IMG/VR virus record: IMGVR_UViG_3300032245_001426 | Location: 1 to 20,724 of that record | Length of the DNA: 20,724 nucleotides | DNA from: a virus | Strand: one strand, 5' to 3' | Shown here: in pieces, positions 1-6,342 of the stretch | Layout of the letters: each line of letters begins with the position of its first letter | How positions within the stretch are numbered: the stretch's first letter is position 1 | Notes under the pieces: generated by a model | What the model was told of the DNA's origin: nothing | The model's input: the letters and a program-made list of their open reading frames with translations, nothing else | Databases searched by the model: none | Translations under genes and position numbers: made by a program

Positions 1-437
1 AATGTGAAAAAAAAGGCGGTAAGTGGGATGCAAAAACCAAAACCTGCAAAATTGATACACCAAAGCAATTTCAGAATGTAATTGCAAAGGCTTATGACAA
101 CCTTACATTCAAAACGGGTAGTGCTGAAATCACTAAAGCATCTCATCCATTTTTGGATGACATAGCCAATTATATGAAAGCCAATCCTTCATACGAGTTA
201 TATATCGTTGGACATACTGATTCTCAAGGTGATGAAGCATATAATCAAAAACTTTCAGAAGATAGGGCAAATGCAGTCAAAAATTACTTGAATAAAAAAG
301 GTGTTGGTGATGTAGTTTTATTTGCTGAAGGAAAAGGTGAAAGCGAACCTATTGCTGATAACAATACACCCGAAGGTCGTGAGAAAAACCGAAGAGTTGT
401 TTTTTCAGTAGTTAAATTAGAAGAAGTACCTGCTTAA
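1..437 (+). CDS. OmpA-family C-terminal peptidoglycan-binding domain protein (5' end missing)
   Basis: The frame is open from base 3, so the N-terminus lies outside the window; 144 residues are visible. From about residue 25 to the end it matches the OmpA C-terminal domain: a LTFKTGSAEI strand, then GHTDSQG, N..LS..RA..V..YL..KGV and a final EGR.KNRRV. In this family an Asp in HTD and an Arg 15 residues later bind diaminopimelate of peptidoglycan. Both are present (D73 and R88 of the visible part), so wall binding is likely retained. Just upstream are two Cys flanking a GGKWD segment. The gene heads a run of membrane and wall-active genes, with the next start 2 bases after its stop. A virion or periplasmic anchoring role is inferred. 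Family call is firm; the role in a phage is not. Confidence 0.85.
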   Translation, partial: CEKKGGKWDAKTKTCKIDTPKQFQNVIAKAYDNLTFKTGSAEITKASHPFLDDIANYMKANPSYELYIVGHTDSQGDEAYNQKLSEDRANAVKNYLNKKGVGDVVLFAEGKGESEPIADNNTPEGREKNRRVVFSVVKLEEVPA

Positions 438-439
438 AA

Positions 440-988
440 ATGAATCAAAAAACCCAAAATATCGTTTTGTACGGCTCAATAGCACTTGCTATTGGGTCTT
501 TGGTGTTTTTAGGCTTTAAGTTGTTCAGAAAGAAGGAAATCCTTGTTGAAGGAGAATATTCAGTTCCCGAAGGCACACCAAATAGAGTAGATGCCTTACA
601 TTCATTTGAAAGAAGAAAATCAGATGGCTTTGGAGGCAGAATGTTGACCAAAATAGAAGAGGCAATGATGAAACTTTACAATAGAGGGATAAACCCCGAT
701 GTGAAGGACATTAAAATCAATGTAGACTCAACGAATTACAAAGTAAAGTGGTCGGCAAAAGTAGTTCCGAGCAAAGATGGAAAGGCTTACATTGGTATGT
801 CATCCGTTGGTTCGGCAGGTTCAGATGCAGATGCTCGTGCTTTGGCTCAAATTGCAGGAATGAAAACGAAAGTTGAAGGTGCTGAAGATTATACATTAGT
901 TTTAGACTTTAAAAACCCGAAAGGTGTTTACATTCGTCAGTTTTTTTACAAGCATACAATACCCAATAAATATAAACCAAATAAATAA
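440..988 (+). CDS. Membrane-anchored protein of unknown function
   Basis: The 182-residue product is not a recognised family. It has one N-terminal membrane segment at about residues 8-28, followed by a basic FRKK stretch, so a short N-terminus outside and a soluble C-terminus inside, or the reverse, are both possible. The rest is a mixed alpha/beta domain with the sequence GFGGRMLTKIEEAMMKLYNRG and a later SVGSAGSDADARALAQ helix. Its N-terminus (K-x-x-N-I-V-L-Y) resembles that of the DUF2272-like protein at 1451, suggesting a shared anchor type. It starts 2 bases after the OmpA-domain gene stop, inside the same operon. A virion membrane protein is a guess from context. Confidence 0.75.
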   Translation: MNQKTQNIVLYGSIALAIGSLVFLGFKLFRKKEILVEGEYSVPEGTPNRVDALHSFERRKSDGFGGRMLTKIEEAMMKLYNRGINPDVKDIKINVDSTNYKVKWSAKVVPSKDGKAYIGMSSVGSAGSDADARALAQIAGMKTKVEGAEDYTLVLDFKNPKGVYIRQFFYKHTIPNKYKPNK

Positions 989-994
989 ATAGTT

Positions 995-1126
995 ATGGCA
1001 AACGAATACTTTACAAAAATGAACAAAGCACGAAAAGAAGGTGCGAAGTCTTTTACACACAATGGTAAAACGTATGTGGCATCAAAGACAAAAACGGGAA
1101 TGATTGTTTACAAAGAGAAAAAATAA
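995..1126 (+). CDS. Small basic protein (43 aa) with an FTHNGKTY motif
   Basis: This short reading frame begins at ATG 995, in the recurring context AGTTATGGCA, 6 bases after the previous stop, and ends at TAA 1124-1126. The product is Lys-rich. Its middle reads KEGAKSFTHNGKTYVASKTKTG. I recall small phage proteins carrying a similar A..G.K.F.(W/F)NGK.Y.T motif, so this may be a minor virion or scaffold-like protein, but this is memory of a pattern and not a search result. Tight packing (next start 5 bases after the stop) and the matching start context support it as a real gene. Confidence 0.6.
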   Translation: MANEYFTKMNKARKEGAKSFTHNGKTYVASKTKTGMIVYKEKK

Positions 1127-1131
1127 TAATA

Positions 1132-1404
1132 ATGGCAAGTAAGAAATTAAACGAAATGTCTTTGGCAGAGTTAGAAGCAAGAAAAATGACTCTTCGAACT
1201 CAAAATGCAATGATTGCTACGGCAGGTTTCGTTGGAGGTTTAGCGATGGCATATAAACAAGGTGGCGGTCTTTTCAAATATGCCGTTTATGGTCTTGGTA
1301 ATGCTATTGTACTTGGCTTTTTGCCGAGATTATTTTATTTCGTACCTAAAGAAAACGAAGTAGATGCGCTAATTGCTGATAAACAAGGGTCTTCAGAAGC
1401 CTAA
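1132..1404 (+). CDS. Small two-pass membrane protein
   Basis: A 90-residue protein with an N-terminal polar helix (residues 1-25, Lys/Glu/Leu rich), a short hydrophobic glycine-rich segment at about 27-41, a polar GGG turn, and a longer hydrophobic segment at about 47-71, ending in a charged tail. This hairpin-like topology is common among holins and internal membrane proteins of lipid-containing phages, but sequence alone does not separate them. It sits 5 bases after the previous gene in the same operon. Confidence 0.7.
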   Translation: MASKKLNEMSLAELEARKMTLRTQNAMIATAGFVGGLAMAYKQGGGLFKYAVYGLGNAIVLGFLPRLFYFVPKENEVDALIADKQGSSEA

Positions 1405-1450
1405 AAAAAAGATAAACGACACTTACCATATTGAATAAATTAGATAAATT

Positions 1451-2098
1451 GTGAGTAATAAAAGCAAAAATATAATCCTTTACACTACTGCAACTTTGAT
1501 TGCCGTAGGGTTGCTTTATACCATATTTCGGGTAAGTACCAAAAACTTTCTTGCAAATTCACCTTTCAGACGTAGAAGTGTTCGTATTGCAAAGCAAGAA
1601 CTTGAAAAGTGGAACAAACGCAAGGAAACATCATCAGAAACCCTACCTTATCTTCAAGAGTATTGGAGAACTTTAGGATGGAAAGATAATCAATGGTCAA
1701 CGGGTACGGCTTGGTCGGGTGCATTTATTTCTTACGTTTTCAGAAAAGCAAGAGCAACTGATGAAGATTTTAAATTCAGCGCAAGGCATTCAGTCTATAT
1801 TCAGAAAGCGATTGAAAATAAGAAAAACAAAAAGCGAAAAGGATTCAAAGGTTACAAACTTGATGAGAAAAAAGTTGAATTAGGTGATTTAGTATGCTAT
1901 TCAAGACAAGGTGGTGTCGATTACGATACAACGGGTGAATATATCAGTCATTGTGATATTGTAGTAGCTATTGATGGAGATAATGCAATAGGAATTGGAG
2001 GAAATGTATCTGATTCAGTAAGCGAAAGTAAAATACCTCTTCAAAATGGTTTTGTCAAAGAGGGTAAAAGAAGATTTGTCGTAATTAAAACGAAATAG
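1451..2098 (+). CDS. Membrane-anchored DUF2272-like (NlpC/CHAP-type fold) protein
   Basis: Starts at GTG 1451; 215 residues. An N-terminal membrane segment spans about 8-27 and is followed by a basic juxtamembrane stretch. The domain after about residue 45 resembles DUF2272 (related to CHAP/NlpC hydrolases): AWSGAFISYVFRKA (87-100), FSARHSVYI (109-117), LGDLVCYSR (144-152), ISHCDIVV (165-172) and IGGNVSDSV (182-190). CHAP-type enzymes carry a catalytic Cys at the start of the helix where WSGAF lies here, so the usual nucleophile is missing, as I recall for DUF2272 generally. H113, C149, H167, C168 and D169 are alternatives. It may cleave peptidoglycan peptides or only bind. It lies among other wall enzymes in the late operon. 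Confidence 0.7.
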   Translation: MSNKSKNIILYTTATLIAVGLLYTIFRVSTKNFLANSPFRRRSVRIAKQELEKWNKRKETSSETLPYLQEYWRTLGWKDNQWSTGTAWSGAFISYVFRKARATDEDFKFSARHSVYIQKAIENKKNKKRKGFKGYKLDEKKVELGDLVCYSRQGGVDYDTTGEYISHCDIVVAIDGDNAIGIGGNVSDSVSESKIPLQNGFVKEGKRRFVVIKTK

Positions 2099-2099
2099 T

Positions 2100-2471
2100 A
2101 TGTATGTAGGTGCAGATTCAAGCGGTGAAGGAGGAGCAAGTTATTTATCAAATCCATACGTCTTAATTGGCGGTGGAATTTTGATTTTGTGGTTCTTCAA
2201 ACGTAAAGGCATATTTAACTCAAACCCTAATGCTTTCAAAAGCGTAAAGGCTTTAGAGCAAAAGCGTAGATTAGAGATTCAAGCCAAAGCAAAGGAGAAT
2301 AAAGTTCCTGAAAAATTAGTGGCAGATGTTCAGAAAATGAACAAAAAAGAAGTTGCTCAAATGATTATAAGCAATCAGAAAATGTTGAATACAACGAAGA
2401 TGTCAAACGATGAGAGAAAGCAAATTTTGAATATGGTTGACTATCTTGAAAATGAGTTAGATAATAAATAA
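2100..2471 (+). CDS. Membrane protein with N-terminal anchor and helical tail
   Basis: A 123-residue product starting 1 base after the stop of the DUF2272-like gene, so translation is probably coupled. A Gly/Ser-rich start (residues 1-18) precedes a single hydrophobic segment at about 20-33 and a basic KRKG boundary. Residues 50-123 are charged and probably helical, with KALEQKRRLEIQAKAKEN, ending in DYLENELDNK. No family is recognised. The short N-terminus, single membrane span and helical soluble part resemble minor virion membrane proteins; this is inferred from layout only. Confidence 0.7.
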   Translation: MYVGADSSGEGGASYLSNPYVLIGGGILILWFFKRKGIFNSNPNAFKSVKALEQKRRLEIQAKAKENKVPEKLVADVQKMNKKEVAQMIISNQKMLNTTKMSNDERKQILNMVDYLENELDNK

Positions 2472-2481
2472 ATTTTTTGTT

Positions 2482-2613
2482 ATGGCAGAGGAAACAAAAT
2501 GGAGTGATAAAACTACAAAAGAGAAACTTGACATTGTATTTGTCGTTGTTGCTATTGTTGGTTTTTCATTAGGTGCATTAGTAAACTACCGATTGTTAAA
2601 AGGTAACAAGTAA
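2482..2613 (+). CDS. Small single-pass membrane protein (43 aa)
   Basis: ATG 2482 follows TTTTTTGTT and begins with MAEETKW, a start context (GTTATGGCA) shared with the 995 gene. Residues 1-16 are polar; residues 17-37 form one hydrophobic segment (DIVFVVVAIVGFSLGALV), followed by a short basic tail. The stop TAA shares its last A with the ATG of the next gene (TAATG), which supports a coupled, real gene. Function is unknown; a virion membrane component or an accessory lysis peptide is possible. Confidence 0.65.
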   Translation: MAEETKWSDKTTKEKLDIVFVVVAIVGFSLGALVNYRLLKGNK

Positions 2614-3275
2614 TGAAAGAAAAAGTACAAAGGCTTTCGATAGTTGTGCTACTTATGGCGGTCATTTTATTGGTTTGGGATGGTTGTAGTAAGGATGCAC
2701 AACTTTCGTTATTTAAGAAAAGGGTGGCAAACCTTAACTTGAAGGCTCAAGTATTTGAAGAAACTATCGGTAACGATAAATTACGACTTGCCGAACAAAA
2801 ACAAATCATTTTAAGTCAAGAAGATGCTATTGATAATGGCATTTTGATGATGAATGATTTTAAAAACGTAAGCAGTCAAGTTAGTGTAGAAACAAGAACG
2901 CAGATTGATAGCGTTTTTATTCCGTTTGAAACGATAAAAATTGATTCTCAAGTAGTTTATCAATGTATGGATAGAAGATTCAAACTGATAACTGATGAGT
3001 ACGGAATTTTCGGCATAACAAAACAAGATGGTGTCCTTTTGGACTCATTATATTTTGATGGTGGTTTGAGTATCACCATTGGAACAAAATCGGCAGGGTT
3101 TCTCAAAAAAGCAGAACCCGTTGTCGAAGTAAAATACACAAACCCATATATCAAAACCAAGTCTATGCAAAACGTGGTGATTCAAGAAGACTTGAAGTGG
3201 TACGATAGAAAGCGTAATTGGTTTGGTGTTGGTATAGGTGTTGGATTGATAGGAACATATTTAATTTTAAAATAG
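2613..3275 (+). CDS. Spanin-like protein, membrane signals at both ends
   Basis: A 220-residue protein with a hydrophobic N-terminus (about 9-22) ending in WDGC, so Cys25 could be lipidated, although the lipobox is weak. A predicted helical region (about 30-90) and a beta-rich middle (FIPFETIKIDS onward) follow. The C-terminus ends in a glycine-rich hydrophobic segment (about 203-219) after KWYDRKRN. An N-terminal lipoprotein signal plus a C-terminal membrane span is the architecture of unimolecular spanins such as phage T1 gp11, which link the two membranes in lysis. The protein is longer than that example, so a virion membrane protein remains possible. Confidence 0.55.
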   Translation: MKEKVQRLSIVVLLMAVILLVWDGCSKDAQLSLFKKRVANLNLKAQVFEETIGNDKLRLAEQKQIILSQEDAIDNGILMMNDFKNVSSQVSVETRTQIDSVFIPFETIKIDSQVVYQCMDRRFKLITDEYGIFGITKQDGVLLDSLYFDGGLSITIGTKSAGFLKKAEPVVEVKYTNPYIKTKSMQNVVIQEDLKWYDRKRNWFGVGIGVGLIGTYLILK

Positions 3276-3281
3276 ATAAAA

Positions 3282-3473
3282 ATGGCAGATAGTACGGCTA
3301 CGGCTACAACTCCCGATTTTGGTGTTTTTAACCAATTAGGTGATTATGGTATTTTGGGTTTAGCAACTTTGGCTTTAGGTTATGTAGGTTGGATTTTCAT
3401 TAAACGTCATCTTGCTGAAAAGGATGAGTTGAAAGAGAAACTTATGAAGCAAAACACTAAACGTAAGAAATAA
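3282..3473 (+). CDS. Small holin-like membrane protein, copy 1 of a tandem pair
   Basis: A 63-residue protein: Thr/Ala-rich start, then FGVFNQLGDYGILGLATLALGY with one membrane segment at about 22-41, and a very basic tail (KDELKEKLMKQNTKRKK). The next gene repeats the pattern with F-G-(V/I)-F-x-x-L-x-D-Y-G-I-L-G, so the two arose by tandem duplication. One span with a charged C-terminal tail is common in small holins and in virion membrane peptides; neither can be chosen here. The stop overlaps the next ATG by one base. Confidence 0.75.
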   Translation: MADSTATATTPDFGVFNQLGDYGILGLATLALGYVGWIFIKRHLAEKDELKEKLMKQNTKRKK

Positions 3474-3715
3474 TGTCTTTTGGTATTTTTGAGAGTTTAA
3501 CTGATTATGGAATCTTGGGATTTGCAGTCTTGGGATTAGGTTATTTGTGTTGGACATTCTTGAATCGATTGATGAAAAGCGAAGACGACTACAAGAAAAG
3601 AGTAGAGGAATTAGAGGGTGAATTAAGAGATGAGGTTTCCGATGCAATAAAAAAGAATACCGAGTCTTCCAAAACACTTAAAGAAACCATTTTGACGCTA
3701 TTTTCTAAAAAATGA
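3473..3715 (+). CDS. Small holin-like membrane protein, copy 2 of a tandem pair
   Basis: An 80-residue paralogue of the preceding gene. The FGIFESLTDYGILGFAVLGL stretch aligns without gaps to the first copy, and the following GY.(C/G)W.F(L/I) also matches. The membrane segment is at about 12-31. Unlike copy 1 it carries a longer, predicted coiled-coil tail (KRVEELEGELRDEVSDAIKK). The divergence in the tail suggests the copies have different cytoplasmic or internal partners. It starts on the last base of the previous stop and overlaps the next gene by 4 bases, so the three are likely translated together. Confidence 0.75.
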   Translation: MSFGIFESLTDYGILGFAVLGLGYLCWTFLNRLMKSEDDYKKRVEELEGELRDEVSDAIKKNTESSKTLKETILTLFSKK

Positions 3716-4101
3716 AAAAGAAAAGAAGAGTCATTTTAATTACGGCTATCGGTTTTATAGCAATAGTGTGTCTACAATTATTTTCAAGTGGGCATAAGCA
3801 CGTTGTAGTGGTTAAAGAGAATGTTTCATTAACAAATGATAATAAATCTCTTACAAGCCAAAATAAAGGACTTAAACAAAGTGTGAGTAAATTGAAATCC
3901 GAAAATCAACAACTTACTAATGAGTCTAATGAAATCAAACAAATAGTATCTGAAGTCATTAGTGATTTGGATAGCACAAAAACAATAGTAAAAAAGATTA
4001 AGAACGAATTAAATAATGAAAAGTCTATTAATCGTATTAACAATGGTGGTCGTGAATTTGAGTTTCAGCCAATCAAGTTACCCGATTCAGAAGGTAATTG
4101 A
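3712..4101 (+). CDS. Inner-membrane spanin-like (Rz-type) coiled-coil protein
   Basis: 129 residues: a basic KKKRR start, one N-terminal membrane segment (about 7-24), then a periplasmic coiled coil rich in Lys/Asn/Ser (about 36-110, with SLTNDNKSLTSQNKGLKQSV) and a short tail EFQPIKLPDSEGN. This is the i-spanin layout. The 3' 86 bases overlap the start of the next gene in another frame, and that gene encodes a secreted protein, which is the classic embedded Rz/Rz1 gene architecture. Overlap at the 5' side is ATGA-like with the holin-like gene. Function is inferred from topology and gene nesting, not from sequence identity. Confidence 0.65.
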   Translation: MKKKRRVILITAIGFIAIVCLQLFSSGHKHVVVVKENVSLTNDNKSLTSQNKGLKQSVSKLKSENQQLTNESNEIKQIVSEVISDLDSTKTIVKKIKNELNNEKSINRINNGGREFEFQPIKLPDSEGN

Positions 4102-4567
4102 TGGTGATACTTTTGTGATTTTACGAAAAAGCCAAGCAGATACAATAAATAAAATTTTTGAAAGTCAGAAAAAAAAGATTTCTGATGCTAAAGTATTATT
4201 GCTCGCAAAGGATTCTATATTGAAGCAAAAAGATTCATTGCTTAATATAGCTTATGCTTCTACTGCTAAATATGATTCTTTGAATGCTAAATACACCAAT
4301 ACATTGATGTTTTTAGATTATATAGAAAAATGGGTATATGATAGGGCGAAAGAAGGCTCATTCTTGTATTATTCGTATGATAGCACTTGTATTGAAGCAA
4401 TAGACCTTTCAGATTATGAAGTAAGAAAAAATGATTATACGGGAGCCATATTTTTTTATAGAATAACTGAAACTCCATTTATACACAAAAAGAAAAATGA
4501 CTCTTTTAGAAAGGGATGGGAACAAGAAATTACAAGAACGAATAGACCAAAAATTTATAAATTATGA
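4016..4567 (+). CDS. Secreted protein nested in the Rz-like gene (outer spanin candidate)
   Basis: ATG 4016 lies inside the 3' end of the Rz-like gene, in a different frame. The 183-residue product has a clear signal peptide (MKSLLIVLTMVVVNLSFS, then Q/SSYP), a KVIDGDTFVILRKSQADTIN segment, a predicted helical/coiled stretch with repeated KDSILKQKDSLL (about 60-75), and a C-terminal Tyr-rich domain. There is no Cys at the cleavage site, so it should be cut by signal peptidase I and not lipidated. It is much longer than Rz1. Gene nesting points to an outer spanin partner; the missing lipobox argues for a different way of holding the outer membrane. Confidence 0.6.
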   Translation: MKSLLIVLTMVVVNLSFSQSSYPIQKVIDGDTFVILRKSQADTINKIFESQKKKISDAKVLLLAKDSILKQKDSLLNIAYASTAKYDSLNAKYTNTLMFLDYIEKWVYDRAKEGSFLYYSYDSTCIEAIDLSDYEVRKNDYTGAIFFYRITETPFIHKKKNDSFRKGWEQEITRTNRPKIYKL

Positions 4568-4848
4568 GAAAATTATTTAGAGAACTTATTTCAGACGATA
4601 ACAACATCAATGAACAAGCGTTTGTTGGTGTGATTTCGTTTTTTGCTATGTTATTTGTTTTACTTGTAGATGTAATTACGGGTGTTTTGAGTAAAGAATT
4701 AATCATCAAGGAGTTTATCTTTGATGGCTTTATGCTACTTACTTTGGGTGCTTTTGGAATTACTACGGCAGGTAGAATTTTTAACCTAAAGAAAAAAGCA
4801 AAAGAAAACCAAGAAGAAGAAGAAGAACAAATAGAAAATATTGATTAA
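4564..4848 (+). CDS. Holin-like two-pass membrane protein
   Basis: 94 residues with a short charged N-terminus (RKLFRELISDDNN), a first membrane segment at about 20-42 containing a buried Asp, a second at about 51-73, and a highly charged C-terminal tail (KKKAKENQEEEEEQIEN). Two membrane helices, small size, charged tail and position directly before an M15 peptidase gene are typical of class II holins. The start overlaps the previous stop (ATGA). I consider this the best holin candidate of the window, ahead of the tandem small proteins at 3282-3715. Confidence 0.7.
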   Translation: MRKLFRELISDDNNINEQAFVGVISFFAMLFVLLVDVITGVLSKELIIKEFIFDGFMLLTLGAFGITTAGRIFNLKKKAKENQEEEEEQIENID

Positions 4849-4858
4849 AATAAAAGTT

Positions 4859-5347
4859 ATGCAATTAAGTACAAATTTATCATTAGCAGAAGTAACTCGA
4901 AGTGAAACTGCAAAACGTAAAGGAATTAGCAATATGCCTACTCCCGAACATATTGAGAACTTTAAAAAATTGGCAGAGAACGTATTTCAGCCAATTCGTG
5001 ACCATTTCGGTTGCCCAATTCATATTTCATCGGGTTATCGCTCTGAAGCCTTAAATAAGGCTATCGGTGGTGCAGGAAAAATGGTGAATGGAAAGTATGT
5101 CCCTTCTTCTCAACATTGCACGGGTGAGGCGATTGATATTGATATGGATGGCACATCAATTACCAATAAGCAAGTTTTTGACTATATTAAGGACAACCTA
5201 AATTTTGACCAACTTATTTGGGAATTTGGCACGGATGCTAACCCCGATTGGGTTCACGTTAGTTACGAATCTACGGGAAAACAACGTAAGCAAGTTTTGA
5301 AAGCCGTTAAGAAAGGTAGCGCAACATCTTATGTGCCTTTTAAATAA
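4859..5347 (+). CDS. M15-family peptidoglycan peptidase (endolysin candidate)
   Basis: A 162-residue zinc peptidase of the M15 (Peptidase_M15_3-like) family. Zinc ligands are visible as H86-x6-D93 (QHCTGEAIDID) and H133 (WVHVSY); E122 in LIWEFG fits the catalytic acid position, and ISSGYRS (56-62) is the usual family motif. It would cut peptide cross-links or stems of peptidoglycan. No signal peptide or membrane segment is seen, so it probably needs the holin. ATG 4859 is preferred over an upstream TTG at 4841 because it has the AAGTTATG context seen at other starts here. It follows the holin-like gene by 10 bases, forming a lysis cassette. Confidence 0.88.
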   Translation: MQLSTNLSLAEVTRSETAKRKGISNMPTPEHIENFKKLAENVFQPIRDHFGCPIHISSGYRSEALNKAIGGAGKMVNGKYVPSSQHCTGEAIDIDMDGTSITNKQVFDYIKDNLNFDQLIWEFGTDANPDWVHVSYESTGKQRKQVLKAVKKGSATSYVPFK

Positions 5348-5353
5348 TTGTAA

Positions 5354-6124
5354 GTGGCAGTAAAACTCAACATAAATAACGCAATAGACCTTTTCAAAGA
5401 AAAAGGTGGTGATACTCCTTTTGAGTATTCATTACGGAAAACTTTGGAATATGCTGAAAAAGATAAACGAATTACTTCTTTAAGTGATTTAGCGTATTTG
5501 TTGGCTACTGCGGAGGTTGAGAGTAACTATTCACTTCAAAGGTGGGAGGCAGATTATTTATGCGGAAAACAAGGGTATGCTTATCAAGATAGACCTTGTC
5601 AGAAAGCACTTGACTATTATAAGTCTACAAGTGGAGGCAAACAAAACTATTACAATTTAGGTACTGATAAACGTGGATTACCTTACTTCGGTAGAGGTTT
5701 AATTCAATTAACGGGCAAAAGTAATTACGAAACCTACGGCAAAAAGGTTGGAGTCGACCTATTAAATAATCCCGATAAAGCACTTCAAAAAGACATTTCT
5801 TATGATGTGGCGGTGGCTTATATGACTACTAAACGAGGTGGATATGGAAATAAAAGCACTTTTGATTTAGCAAAGGAAGGAAACTTCTCTTCAGCACGAA
5901 AAAGTGTTAAAGGAAGTAGTAGCGGTTCAAATTCAGTAAAGTCAGATTACGACAAATGGATGTCTATTTTGCAAGACAAAAAAGTCAATGCAAGAGTTGT
6001 AAGTGGCTCAACATCATCAATATCAAAAGAAAAGCAAGGTAAAAAAATAATACTTGCAACATTTATTTCACTAACTTTGATAGGAATAAGCATTTACGCA
6101 TATTCTTATTTTAAAAAAAAATAA
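5354..6124 (+). CDS. GH19-type muralytic enzyme with C-terminal membrane anchor
   Basis: Starts at GTG 5354, 6 bases after the M15 gene; 256 residues. The catalytic domain (about 20-205) has the GH19 chitinase/lysozyme signatures ATAEVESNY (51-59, with a candidate catalytic Glu at 54) and YFGRGLIQLTGKSNY (111-125), then LLNNPDKAL. A Ser-rich linker (about 185-230) leads to one membrane segment at about 231-252 and a KKK end. Soluble phage GH19 endolysins lack such an anchor; an anchored form fits a virion membrane protein that opens the wall during entry, or a membrane-tethered lysin. That choice is inference; the enzyme family is clear. Confidence 0.85.
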   Translation: MAVKLNINNAIDLFKEKGGDTPFEYSLRKTLEYAEKDKRITSLSDLAYLLATAEVESNYSLQRWEADYLCGKQGYAYQDRPCQKALDYYKSTSGGKQNYYNLGTDKRGLPYFGRGLIQLTGKSNYETYGKKVGVDLLNNPDKALQKDISYDVAVAYMTTKRGGYGNKSTFDLAKEGNFSSARKSVKGSSSGSNSVKSDYDKWMSILQDKKVNARVVSGSTSSISKEKQGKKIILATFISLTLIGISIYAYSYFKKK

Positions 6125-6128
6125 TACA

Positions 6129-6329
6129 ATGAATAAAAAAGCAATCATTTGGGGTGTCGTCATCGTAGGTGTCGCAGTCGGTGGCTACTTCTTATATAGA
6201 AACATAGTAACAACCTCTAATAATCCCGAAAAAAATACTCGTAGGATTAAAATAAAGAGAAACAAAAATATTTCTACATCGCAACTTGAAGAACAAGGTT
6301 CACAAGATAATCAAGACATCGAACTCTAA
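6129..6329 (+). CDS. Small single-pass membrane protein
   Basis: A 66-residue protein beginning MNKKAIIWG, with a membrane segment at about 5-23 (valine- and glycine-rich) followed by a strongly basic region (RRIKIKRNKN) and a polar Gln/Asp/Glu tail. The start and membrane segment resemble other proteins of this operon in style. It lies 4 bases after the GH19 gene and 13 bases before the transglycosylase gene. The basic region could touch nucleic acid or phospholipid head groups inside a virion, but nothing here proves it. Unrecognised family. Confidence 0.65.
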   Translation: MNKKAIIWGVVIVGVAVGGYFLYRNIVTTSNNPEKNTRRIKIKRNKNISTSQLEEQGSQDNQDIEL

Positions 6330-6342
6330 TTAGTTAGTTATT

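Noticed and set aside
3375-3677. Minus-strand reading frame of 100 codons opposite the tandem membrane protein genes
   Set aside because: It lies entirely antisense to two well-supported paralogous genes, has a low-quality composition, and no start context like the real genes.
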